Part shown: one piece after another, positions 32,677-42,700 of the stretch | How positions within the stretch are numbered: the stretch's first letter is position 1 | Layout of the letters: every line of letters begins with the position of its first letter | Assembly (NCBI RefSeq): GCF_021596945.1 | Contig: NZ_CP063779.1 | Span: forward strand, 1,951,001 to 2,015,000 | Reading direction: 5' to 3' | Length of the DNA stretch: 64,000 nucleotides | DNA from: Mongoliitalea daihaiensis | Lineage (GTDB): Bacteria; Bacteroidota; Bacteroidia; Cytophagales; Cyclobacteriaceae | Notes under the pieces: generated by a model | The model's input: the letters and a program-made list of their open reading frames with translations, nothing else | Database searches by the model: none | Told to the model about the DNA's origin: nothing | Translations under genes and position numbers: made by a program

Positions 32677-35600
32677 ATGAAAAAACCAGTAAAAATCTTT
32701 TTAATCCTTCTTTCTATTCCTGTGGTGGTGTTGGCAATTGGGATCGCAGTAATCTCTTGGAAGCAAGAAGCCCTGACCCAACAGGCTATTCAGCAAATCA
32801 ATCAATCGTTGAACGGGGAATTGGTACTTGCTCAATCCAGAATTTCTCCTTTCTCCAATTTCCCATATATCTCCATCGATCTTCAAGGACTTAAATTCTA
32901 TGGTGAAAAAGATTCAAAAGAAAAACCCATGTATGAAGTGCAGGACCTGTATGTGGGATTTTCAGTATTGGATATTTTGACTGGAAACTATCAGGTGAAA
33001 AGTATTAAACTTAAAGGGGGTTTTTTACACCTCGTTAAAAATGAGCATGGAGAAATAAACTTGCTTACGGCAAAAAATATATCCAGCAGTGATGCTAGTG
33101 ATGAAGAGGGGTTGGACTTTTCCTTACAATCCATCAAGTTAGACTCTTTTGATTTATCGTTTCTGGATGAACAAAATGGTCTCATGTATACAACTCATAT
33201 CAAAGACATCCAAACAAATGTTCGTTCGGTCGATGGATTGTTGGATTTGAACTTGGTGGGAGAGTTGAGTTTTGATTTAGAAAACAAGGGAACCCCCACT
33301 TTTTTCGTGGATAAAGCCGTTCGGCTCAATCTTGATTTAGCCTATGATTCAGAGCGTGGCTATTTAGACCTGAGTCCATCGAGTGTTTGGTTAGAAGAGT
33401 CTCTTTTCTCCGCTTCAGGTTATGTGAGTGAAATTTTGGAGTCTCCACAGCTGGATTTAAAAATAGAAGGACAGAAACCTGACTTTAACTTGTTTGCCGC
33501 ATTTTTACCCAAAGAAGTTGCAGCAGCGTTGAATGATTACCAAAATCAGGGAGAAATTTTCTTCATTGGAACGATTAGAGGGGGCATTACCGAAGGCGAA
33601 GCACCAGCTATTGCAATTGAATTTGGCTGTGATAATGCCTATTTCTTGCGAGCAGACAATCAACGGAGAGTGGAGGATTTACGATTTGTTGGTTTTTATA
33701 CCAATGGATCGGAGCGTTCCTTGAAAACCTCTGAATTCCGTTTGCAGAATTTTAATGCAAAGCCTGATAAAGGATTTTTTCAAGCCGATTTATTGATTCG
33801 TGATTTTTTAGATCCCTATATCAAAGTAAAAATCAATGCTGATTTAGACCTAAAATTTGTCGGTGATTTTTTTGAGTTGGAAGATTTTGAAGGCTTAAGT
33901 GGACAAGTGTCATTGACTATGGATTTTGATGAGTTGGTAGATTTGGAGGGCTCAGCTACTGATTTTTCCCAAATGCAAAAAAGTTTGCAGTCAGAGCTTC
34001 GCTTGCAGGACCTTAAATTTGCAATCAAAGGCTATCCATATCCTGTAGAAAATGTCCAAGCACACGCCATTATGTCGGATGGCAGAGTTCAGCTAAATCA
34101 GTTAAAATTCAATATCAAAGATTCAGACTTCAGCTTCAAAGGTGCTTTGTCGGACTTTCCGGCCTTGCTGCATCAGCAGAATAAGGGAATTGAAGTTTCA
34201 CTCGAAGCTCAATCTAAGGCCATTTTGTTAGGTCAATTATTGGAACAAGAGGAAAGCGAAAATCTAAGAGATGTACAGCTTAAGTTCTCTTTCTTGGCGC
34301 AGGCCAATGATTTGCTCAACTTTGACTATCTGCCGAATGGAATATTTAAAATCGAGGATTTCTATGCCAAATTAGATAATTTCCCACATACCTTTCATGA
34401 TTTTGATGCCGAGGTTGAAATAGCAAAGGATGTTCTCCTCGTAAGTAAATTCAAGGGCGAAATTGATCAGACTGATTTTCTGCTATCTGGCCAAGTAGAC
34501 AATTATTCCAAGTGGATGAAAGATTCCTTGGACGGGCAGTCCGTGATACAGCTTAATCTTAGCTCCAAAAGACTGAATTTGAATGATTTATTAACTTATA
34601 ATGGAGTAAATTATCTGCCTGAAAGTTGGAAGGACGAGACTGTCCGGAATTTGTTGGTTGCCGGGAAAATTGTGTTAGACTTTCAAAATAATTCCTTTCA
34701 GTCCGCAGATTTTTTCTTGGATAACCTAACAGGATTGACTACCCTCCATCCATTGAAAATGGAAAATTTCAAGGGACGAGCACATTTTGAAAATGATTAC
34801 TTGCTTTTGGAGGATTTTGGCGGAAAAATGGGTATTTCTTCATTTGCCGTAAACATGGGTTATAATTTGAAAGAAAATAGTAATCCTAAAAAGGACTACT
34901 TTCACCTGAGAGCACAAGCGTTGGATTTGGATGCATTGATGGGATTTCAGGGATTTGAAGAGGATACCAATCACCAAGAAGCATTCAATATTTTCCAACT
35001 ACCCTTCCGCAACATGGAGTTTAAGGCAGATATTGAGCAACTCAATTACCATACATTTTGGTTGAAGGATGTAAAAGCCTCTCTTCGAAGTCAGGTAGAT
35101 CATTTTTTGTATTTGGACACCTTGAGTTTAAGGTTGGCTGAGGGTTCTCTGGCAGTAAATGGTTACTTTAATGGTTCTGATCCAGAACAAATTTACTTTT
35201 TTAGTGAAATGAAGGCAGACAAACTTGATTTGGATAAGCTGTTGTTCAAGTTCGAAAACTTTGGTCAGGACTACTTGATCAACGAAAACCTTCATGGCCT
35301 CGTCAGTGGAACCATCAAAAGTAAATTTTTGGTTTATCCTGACTTGACACCGATTGTAGATAAGTCAGAAGCGACAATGGATTTGACCGTATATCAAGGG
35401 AGTTTGGTAAATTTCACACCTTTGTCAGCTTTATCGTCTTATTTTGGAGATCGTAATTTAAATCGAGTGCGATTTGATACACTTGCCAATACTTTTGAAT
35501 TGAAAGGGGGTATTTTGCACATTCCTCGCATGAATATCAATTCTAGTATTGGTTTTATCGAACTTTCGGGGAGACAGAGTTTAGATTTAAACATGGATTA

Positions 35601-35808
35601 TTTTATCCGTGTTCCGTTGGCAATGGTCACCCAAGTTGGCTTCCGCTCACTTTTCGGCGGTAAAAACCGTAATGAAATAGATCCGGATCAAGAAGACGCA
35701 ATTGTTTTTCGTGACGCGAATAAACGAACCCGCTTTGTCAATATCAATATGACAGGAACTCCCGATGATTATAAAGTTGCTCTTCGCCGGGATCAAAGTC
35801 CGCAGTAA
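32677..35808 (+). CDS. AsmA-like envelope protein, paralog 1
   Basis: This 1043-residue protein is anchored by one N-terminal helix (FLILLSIPVVVLAIGIAVISW, about 8-28). The AsmA-like N-terminal domain follows (ALTQQAIQQINQSLNGELVLAQSRISPFSNFPYISIDLQGLKFYG). The body is beta-rich and ends in an AsmA C-terminal-like domain (VYQGSLVNFTPLSALSSYFGDRNLNRVRFDTLANTFELKGGILHIPRMNINSSIGFIELSG). AsmA/TamB-like proteins span the periplasm and are linked to lipid transport or outer-membrane assembly. The next gene is a full-length paralog 60 bases downstream. Confidence 0.88.
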   Translation: MKKPVKIFLILLSIPVVVLAIGIAVISWKQEALTQQAIQQINQSLNGELVLAQSRISPFSNFPYISIDLQGLKFYGEKDSKEKPMYEVQDLYVGFSVLDILTGNYQVKSIKLKGGFLHLVKNEHGEINLLTAKNISSSDASDEEGLDFSLQSIKLDSFDLSFLDEQNGLMYTTHIKDIQTNVRSVDGLLDLNLVGELSFDLENKGTPTFFVDKAVRLNLDLAYDSERGYLDLSPSSVWLEESLFSASGYVSEILESPQLDLKIEGQKPDFNLFAAFLPKEVAAALNDYQNQGEIFFIGTIRGGITEGEAPAIAIEFGCDNAYFLRADNQRRVEDLRFVGFYTNGSERSLKTSEFRLQNFNAKPDKGFFQADLLIRDFLDPYIKVKINADLDLKFVGDFFELEDFEGLSGQVSLTMDFDELVDLEGSATDFSQMQKSLQSELRLQDLKFAIKGYPYPVENVQAHAIMSDGRVQLNQLKFNIKDSDFSFKGALSDFPALLHQQNKGIEVSLEAQSKAILLGQLLEQEESENLRDVQLKFSFLAQANDLLNFDYLPNGIFKIEDFYAKLDNFPHTFHDFDAEVEIAKDVLLVSKFKGEIDQTDFLLSGQVDNYSKWMKDSLDGQSVIQLNLSSKRLNLNDLLTYNGVNYLPESWKDETVRNLLVAGKIVLDFQNNSFQSADFFLDNLTGLTTLHPLKMENFKGRAHFENDYLLLEDFGGKMGISSFAVNMGYNLKENSNPKKDYFHLRAQALDLDALMGFQGFEEDTNHQEAFNIFQLPFRNMEFKADIEQLNYHTFWLKDVKASLRSQVDHFLYLDTLSLRLAEGSLAVNGYFNGSDPEQIYFFSEMKADKLDLDKLLFKFENFGQDYLINENLHGLVSGTIKSKFLVYPDLTPIVDKSEATMDLTVYQGSLVNFTPLSALSSYFGDRNLNRVRFDTLANTFELKGGILHIPRMNINSSIGFIELSGRQSLDLNMDYFIRVPLAMVTQVGFRSLFGGKNRNEIDPDQEDAIVFRDANKRTRFVNINMTGTPDDYKVALRRDQSPQ

Positions 35809-35868
35809 CGATTAGTACCAAAACCTCTTTTCGATTTCTTGCGTTTTTTGGCTTATAAAAAGTCAACT

Positions 35869-38800
35869 ATGCGTAAGCGGATATTAAAAGCCTTCTTCAT
35901 CCTACCATTATTGATTCTGACCATTTTTGTGGTGGGGATTGCTTTGGTGTACACCAAGCAAGATATTCTTGTGCAACGAGCTATTACGTTGATGAATGAG
36001 CAGTTTGAAGGAAAGTTGGTGCTAGAGGACTCACATATTTCGGTCTTTACTAATTTTCCATATATCTCTATTGATTTAAAAGGGCTTAAATTTTATGGAG
36101 ATCGAGAAAAGTCAGCTTTACCCATTTATGAGTTTGAAGACCTTTATGTAGGCTTTAGTGTTTCAGATATTCTTAGTGGAAATTACAAAGTCAAGGCAAT
36201 AAAAGTCTTATCCGGACATATCCGGCTAGTAGAAGATGCGGAAGGTAGGCTCAATTTATTACAGGCCAAAAATTTGCCATCCTCCGATACTGAATCAAGT
36301 GACGCGATTGATTTTGAATTGAAGAAATTATGGATTGAAAATTTACAGGTTTCATTTTACAAAACAGGGAAAGATGAATTGATTTCCGTGGAACTCATGG
36401 AAGTAAAAACTGCGTTAAAATCCAAGAAGGAGGTTTTAGATGTCTTGTTGGAGGCTTCTTTACATCTTGCGATGGAAAAGGATGGAAAAGAGGCCTTTTT
36501 TTCAGATAAAAACCTGACATTGAATCTAGATTTTATTCTTAATCAATCATCCAAACAAATTACCTTTAAACCCTCCAAACTCAAACTTCAAGAGTCTCTT
36601 CTCAGAGTAGGTGGAGTTGCGGCTTTTCTTGAAGAAGGTTTGCATTTAGATCTGGAGTTAGAAGGTGAAAAACCTGATTTTAATCTCATTGCAGCATTTT
36701 TACCTAAGGAAACAGCAGAAGCTTTTAAGCGCTATCAAAATCAAGGAGAGGTGTTTTTTAGAGGTTCGATTCGCGGATTGGTCGCTCAAGGGAATAGTCC
36801 AGCTGTGGCTTTTGAGTTTGGTTGTGACAATGCTTTCTTTGAAAATACAGCTTTGGAAAGAAGGGTGGAAGACTTGAGGTTTCTGGCATTCTTTACAAAT
36901 GGACTGGATCGTAATTTGCGTACTTCGGAGTTTCGTTTGCAAAACTTCAACGCAAAACCTGAAAGAGGTGTTTTTCAAGGTAACCTGACGGTACGTGATT
37001 TTGAAAACCCCTATGTGAAAGTAGATTTATTGGCAGATTTAGACTTGGCTTTTATCGGAGAGTTTTTTCAGATTCCAGATCTAAAAGGAGTAAGTGGAGA
37101 GGTGCTGCTGCGAATGGATTTTGATGAATTGATGGATTTGAACTTATCCAATGCGAGTATCCGGCAAGCCAAAGAAAGTTTACAGTCTGAATTACGTATT
37201 CGAAATTTGAACCTGACCTATGCCGATTTTCCGTATCCTATTCGGGATCTAAATGTCTATGCAAAAATGGTGAATGGTGCATTTTCACTGGATAGCTTTT
37301 CTTTGAAATTAGCCGATTCAGATTTTTCCATGAAAGCCCAAGTTTCTGATCTGCCCGCTATTTTCCATCAGCTAGATGTGCCGGTTAAGGTCAATTTACA
37401 AGCAAATGCAGGATTGATTGAGCTTGGGAAGTTTTTGTATAAGCAGGATAAGGATCAAAGTGAGGAATTACGTAAACTCACGTTGGATTTTGAGCTTCAA
37501 GCAAATGCTGTCGATTTGTTCAAATTTGATTACCTGCCTAAAGGTAGGATGCAGCTGAAGACATTGGATGTTGGTTTGAAAAATTACCCACATGATTTCA
37601 AAAAGTTCAGGGGAGTATTCGAAATTGACTCTCAAATGGTAGCCATTAGGAGTTTTCAGGGTAAAATTGATACTTCAGATATCTATCTGACTGGCAAGCT
37701 CGAAAATTATCCGAAGTGGTTTAAGTCAGAAGACCATGGAGTAAGTAATTTGAAGGTTCGTTTTGCTTCTGATTATTTGAAAATCAAAGATTTGATGACC
37801 TATCAGGGAGTTAATTTTCTACCAGATGCATACAAGGAGGAGTATTTCACTGACTTGCGTTTGGATGCGGACCTTCGCATGGATAAGAGGGTAGGTAAGC
37901 AGAATTTTTATTTAACTATAGCCCAACTCCAAGGTCAAACAAAAATTCATCCTCTGAAATTCGAAGCTTTCGGTGGGAAGATGAGTTGGTCTGATCAATA
38001 TCTGAAAGTGGATAACTTTGGAGGAACCATGGGAGAGTCTAGTTTCCGGGTTAGTATGGGCTATAATTTAGGAGATAGTGTTAACAAATCTTCAATAGAT
38101 AGACCCGATTTTCTTCAGTTAAGAGGGCAAAAATTAGATTTGGACGCTCTGATGGGTTTTGAGAGTATTGAAAAAGAGTCCAGTCATGAAGAGGCTTTTA
38201 ATATTTTTAAGCTACCATTCCGTGATTTTAAAGTTGGAGTAGAGGTAGACAAGCTTCTGTATCATGGCACTTGGTTGGATAATATAAAGGCCAGGCTCCG
38301 AAGCAGCAGTGATAGTATGCTGTATATAGAGCAATTGGATTTTGCACTTGCCGATGGCAAGTTTGGTATGAGAGGATACCTGAACGGCCGCAATCCGGAT
38401 AAAATCTACTTCCACAGTACTATTCGAGTAGATCAAATTCAAGTGGATCAGTTGCTCTTCAAAATGGATAATATGGGTAAGGACATCGTGTTGGCCGATA
38501 ACTTGAGAGGAAAAGTGTCCGGCTCTATTGAAAGTAAATTATTGGTATATCCGGATTTGACACCCATTTTGGATCAATCAGAAGCAAAAATTAATGTCAA
38601 AATTTACAATGGAGAGTTGATTGATTTTGCTCCTATGAGAGCCATGGGTTCTTTTTTTGCTGATCGAAATATGAACCGTATCCGCTTTGATACACTTCAA
38701 AATAGTTTTGAACTGAATGGAGGAGTGATGACTATTCCATCGATGCAGATCAATTCCAGCCTTGGGTTTATGGAGTTGTCTGGTAGTCAGGGTTTGGATA

Positions 38801-39021
38801 TGAAAATGGACTATTTGGTGCGTGTGCCTTGGAGTTTGGTGACCCAAGTAGGGGCAAGGGCCTTATTTGGAGGAAGAAATCGGGATGAAGTCGACCCTGA
38901 TCAGGAGGATGCTATCATTAGCCGGAGCGCTGACCGTCGCGTCAGATTTTTAAATATTCGAATGAGCGGGACACCAGATGATTTGGATGTGGGGTTGGCT
39001 AGAAATAGAAGGGAGAGATGA
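35869..39021 (+). CDS. AsmA-like envelope protein, paralog 2
   Basis: From ATG 35869 (MRKRILKAFFILPLLILTIFVVGIALVY) the protein is 1050 residues, with the same layout as its upstream neighbour. Shared stretches include FTNFPYISIDLKGLKFYGD, EFRLQNFNAKPERGVFQG, LPKETAEAFKRYQNQGEVFFRGSIRG and SYF/SFFADRNMNRIRFDTLQNSFELNGGVM, so it arose by tandem duplication. Identity is moderate throughout, so the duplication is old. An upstream TTG at 35839 would add ten residues not shared with the paralog and was rejected. The two may form a pair in envelope lipid handling, by analogy with the AsmA family; no direct evidence. Confidence 0.88.
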   Translation: MRKRILKAFFILPLLILTIFVVGIALVYTKQDILVQRAITLMNEQFEGKLVLEDSHISVFTNFPYISIDLKGLKFYGDREKSALPIYEFEDLYVGFSVSDILSGNYKVKAIKVLSGHIRLVEDAEGRLNLLQAKNLPSSDTESSDAIDFELKKLWIENLQVSFYKTGKDELISVELMEVKTALKSKKEVLDVLLEASLHLAMEKDGKEAFFSDKNLTLNLDFILNQSSKQITFKPSKLKLQESLLRVGGVAAFLEEGLHLDLELEGEKPDFNLIAAFLPKETAEAFKRYQNQGEVFFRGSIRGLVAQGNSPAVAFEFGCDNAFFENTALERRVEDLRFLAFFTNGLDRNLRTSEFRLQNFNAKPERGVFQGNLTVRDFENPYVKVDLLADLDLAFIGEFFQIPDLKGVSGEVLLRMDFDELMDLNLSNASIRQAKESLQSELRIRNLNLTYADFPYPIRDLNVYAKMVNGAFSLDSFSLKLADSDFSMKAQVSDLPAIFHQLDVPVKVNLQANAGLIELGKFLYKQDKDQSEELRKLTLDFELQANAVDLFKFDYLPKGRMQLKTLDVGLKNYPHDFKKFRGVFEIDSQMVAIRSFQGKIDTSDIYLTGKLENYPKWFKSEDHGVSNLKVRFASDYLKIKDLMTYQGVNFLPDAYKEEYFTDLRLDADLRMDKRVGKQNFYLTIAQLQGQTKIHPLKFEAFGGKMSWSDQYLKVDNFGGTMGESSFRVSMGYNLGDSVNKSSIDRPDFLQLRGQKLDLDALMGFESIEKESSHEEAFNIFKLPFRDFKVGVEVDKLLYHGTWLDNIKARLRSSSDSMLYIEQLDFALADGKFGMRGYLNGRNPDKIYFHSTIRVDQIQVDQLLFKMDNMGKDIVLADNLRGKVSGSIESKLLVYPDLTPILDQSEAKINVKIYNGELIDFAPMRAMGSFFADRNMNRIRFDTLQNSFELNGGVMTIPSMQINSSLGFMELSGSQGLDMKMDYLVRVPWSLVTQVGARALFGGRNRDEVDPDQEDAIISRSADRRVRFLNIRMSGTPDDLDVGLARNRRER

Positions 39022-39181
39022 GATACGAGCTAACCCACCCTTAGGTAGGAGATTAGAATAGAAAGTTTGAACTCATGAAACAAGATTGAAGACTTGAGCC
39101 TAGGTAAAAAAGAAAATTCCAGATTGGTTATTTAAGAGTGAGGGGTAGACAGAGTTAGTACTTGACAGGAGACTGTTCACT

Positions 39182-39217
39182 AAAAAAGCTGCCCGACCTT
39201 TCGGTCTAGACAGCTTT
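39182..39217 (-). terminator. Terminator of the small lipoprotein gene
   Basis: CAGCTTT...AAAGCTG arms (39185-39191 and 39211-39217) with an inner GACC/GGTC stem lie just past the minus-strand gene ending at 39247. On the minus strand a TTTTTT run follows. It may also stop transcription from the left. Confidence 0.75.
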
Positions 39218-39246
39218 CTTCATTCAACTAAGTGGTTTTCCTATGC

Positions 39247-39711
39247 TTATCTTTCAAATACCATTACATGTGTACCTGCCAAGGAGTTTGTCCTCCCCGG
39301 TATAAATGAATTTTCGTCCACTTGCATGCTTAAACGCATCAGATTAGCATTGATTGTTTGGATAGTAACTACTTTTCCATCATTCCTAGTGAAGGCACTT
39401 GCTTCTGCACTTGTAAATGACCAAGTACCAGATGCCGGCCAAATACCCCTTCCATTCGTAGTGGTAAAGTTATTGCCAGAAAAGTTTATTGTTAAACCTG
39501 CATAGGCACTAGTACGGTTAAGACCGTCAACTGTCACCCCGCTTAACGTCCAAGTTGAGCTAGTTAGTAAGGTAGTGACAGTTTCTTCTGCCGTTGGTAC
39601 TTCAGGTAGAGGATCTTCTCCACAAGCTAAAAATACTAGCGGCATGGTAAGGATAAGCAACAGATGCCTGATCCGTGCTCCTAACTGAGATATATGTTGA
39701 TAATTATTCAT
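39247..39711 (-). CDS. Small lipoprotein, lipocalin-like, unknown function
   Basis: This 154-residue protein has a lipoprotein signal (LLLILTMPLVFLACGED). Its 115-residue mature part, with SSTWTLSGVTVDG, LTINFSGNNFTTTNGRGIWPASGTWSF and a run of beta-strand-like sequence, resembles the lipocalin-like lipoproteins common in Bacteroidota. It is downstream of the large T9SS cargo gene on the same strand, with a strong hairpin between. No binding residue can be named. Confidence 0.75.
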   Translation of the reverse strand: MNNYQHISQLGARIRHLLLILTMPLVFLACGEDPLPEVPTAEETVTTLLTSSTWTLSGVTVDGLNRTSAYAGLTINFSGNNFTTTNGRGIWPASGTWSFTSAEASAFTRNDGKVVTIQTINANLMRLSMQVDENSFIPGRTNSLAGTHVMVFER

Positions 39712-39735
39712 ATGATGCTATTTTGAGGTTAAATT

Positions 39736-39768
39736 AAGCTCCTCCAACCAATTTGCTTGGAGGAGCTT
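39736..39768 (-). terminator. Strong hairpin between the mosaic T9SS gene and the small lipoprotein gene
   Basis: AAGCTCCTCCAA and TTGGAGGAGCTT form a perfect 12-bp stem with a 9-base loop, 7 bases after the stop of the 1600-residue gene. On the minus strand it is followed by AATTTAACC rather than a long T-run, so termination may be partial. Confidence 0.65.
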
Positions 39769-39774
39769 TGGATA

Positions 39775-42700
39775 TTATTTTTTCATTACTTTGACAGCGT
39801 AGCTTCTATTCATTTCCTGAATTCTTACTACATACATACCTGGGGTCAAGTGTGACACATTCGCCCGAATTCCATCATTGGATTCTTCGAATACTACATT
39901 ATTGACTCTTCCAGCCATATCGATCATTTCAATCGACCTTACCGGACCACTTACTCCTCTAATCTGCAGATAATTTTCAACTGGATTAGGGAATACTGAA
40001 AGTTCACGCGGCTGCTGAATTCTGTTGCTGTTGACAATCAAGTTGATCGCATCTGATACTTCACTCACACAATCATCAACTCGTACAGCTACTGTGTATG
40101 AGCCTTGGTTAGTAACTGTAAAGGTTTGTCCAGTTGCACCTTCTATAGCGATTCCATTTCTGAACCATTGATTACCCATACTTGCACTTGAAGTGAGTGT
40201 AGCATTGCCTGTACCTTCTCCACTTAAGGAGATGGTTGGTTTCAAAGGATTGATGCAGAAGCTTCTCGTAACAGGAGCTGCAGGGCGGAACTCATTATTA
40301 CCTTCTTGAGTAGCCACGATGGTTGCTCTACCAGCAGCAAGGAGTGTTACCACATTGCCTTCAATGCTGATATTTTCTGATTCAGCGGTAAAGCTTACAG
40401 CTAATCCCGAACTAGCCGTTGCTTCCAATTCAATTGGATCACCACCTGCCAATTGTGCAGGTATGTCGACGAATGTAATGGACTGAGCGCTAAGTTCAAA
40501 TACTACTTTGACCATAGATACATTATCAATGAATACAGGGTCATTACTCAAGCCCATTTCGAAACCAAGTTTCATGGCATCATAAGTGGCTCCCACCTCG
40601 AAGGTAACTTCGAAAGTCTGCATTTCAGTACCTAGTGAAACATCAGTAACTTCTATGGATCGGAATCCTCCTCCATCTTCACCAAAGTACATGCGTAGTT
40701 GTCTGCCTTCTACGGTTGATCGTGCTTGGAAACTTACTTTATAAGTCTCTCCGACTTCAAGTAAAGCAATTTGCTCTGGAGTGAAAATTTGATTCAATTG
40801 AACATGCCATATTTCACCTCCAGCACCAGTGATGTTGGTAATTGCTGCTTCACCATTGGTCACTGCTACATTTGCACTCACCCCAGCGAAATCAGCGATG
40901 AATGGCGTCCAGGAATTTAAGTCGTCTGCAAAGTCACCGTTGATGACAAGACTAGTTGGTGTTTCTGGCTCACTGGTTTCGCCTTCTTCTTTCATCATTG
41001 ACACATTGTCAATAAATACAGGGTCATTACTCAAACCCATTTCGAAACCAAGCTTCATGGCATCATAAGTGGCTCCCACCTCGAAGGTAACTTCGAAAGT
41101 CTGCATTTCAGTACCTAGTGAAACATCAGTAACTTCTATGGATCGGAATCCTCCTCCATCTTCACCAAAGTACATGCGTAGTTGTCTGCCTTCTACGGTT
41201 GATCGTGCTTGGAAACTTACTTTATAAGTTTCTCCGACTTCAAGTAAAGCAATTTGCTCTTGAGTGAAAATTTGATTCAATTGAACATGCCATATTTCAC
41301 CTCCAGCACCCACGATATTGGTAATAGCAGCTTCACCATTGGTTACAGCTACATTTGCACTCACCCCAGCGAAATCAGCGATGAATGGCGTCCAAGAATT
41401 TAAGCCATCAGCGAAGTTACCGTTAATGATCAGACTTGTCGGCACTTCTGGCTCTGACTCATCACCTACTTGACGAATATTATCTACAAACCATGTGAAG
41501 TTGGCAGATCCATCTCCAGGTGTCCCCAAGTCAAAAATCAAGACTACTCTATCATAATTAAATGATGGGTTAGCGCCACTCATGTCAAAAGAGACGTTAG
41601 TCCAAGCACTAGCGGTAGGAATGGTTACACTCTGCTCAAAGTTTTGATCAGGATTTGCACTGTTCTCCAATTTGAAGAGCATGGTAGTATTGGCTCTTGG
41701 CGCCCATACTTGCGCTGTGAACTCTGCACCTTGAGAAAGATTAAGAGGTGCAGCCAAATCAATAAATGCACCGCCCCAAGGCTGACCTGCATTTTTCACC
41801 ATACGAGCCACTCTTGCACTTGGATTCCCATTCGTGTCAGGGTTATCGATTACAGTCAACTCACCGCCATCAAAACCAGTAATAACTGCATCCCAATCAA
41901 TATCCTCTTCAAAAGTTAGAGGCAATACAGGGCCATCTGTTGGAATTCCTGGATCTTCATCTTCTCCAACTCCAAAAGCTACATCATCCCAGAAATAAGT
42001 TCTTGCTCCACCTGCTTGTGCACCAGTTCTTCCAAAGTCAAAGAAAATGGTTGCCTTATTATAAGTTCTTGCGAAATTGATGGCTTCTGTTCCAGTGGCC
42101 TGATTAGCAAAATTAAATGTCAAGGTTTGCCATCCAGACGCACGTGTTACTGTAGCTTCTGTCTCAACACTGACCGTAGGATCATTTGCAGCTTCTACTT
42201 TCAAGCGAACCTGAATACCTGCTACTGGTGACCAAACTCTTGCGTTCATGAAAGTTGCGCCAGCAGCGAAAGGAATCGGACTAACAAAACCAGCAGTTCC
42301 TCCGATGGTAGTGCCTGCAAAAGTCTCAGCATTTTCAGTTTTCGTAGTTTGCGCTACTCTATTGGCAGGGTTTGTAGGATCAACTACAATTTCTGATGCA
42401 GTCCCACCAAAATCAGTCAATGCATAATCCAATTCTTCATCGTCAAAAGTAACAGGAAGTGTTAATGTGGCAACACCTGGACCTTCACCTTCCACTTGAA
42501 CTACATTATCCAAGAACCAAGTAAAGTTAGCTGAGCCATCACCTACAGTTCCTAAATCAAAGATGAAAACAATTCGATCATAAGGGAAGGCTCTATTGGC
42601 TCCGCTCATATTGATAGTTACATCTGTCCATTGATTAGCAGCAGGAATGGTTACGTTTTGTTCAAAATTTTGACCTGGATCTGCACTGTTTTCAAATTTA

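Noticed and set aside
35839..35868. TTG start of AsmA paralog 2
   Set aside because: The ten extra residues are not shared with paralog 1 and precede the conserved basic-hydrophobic anchor.
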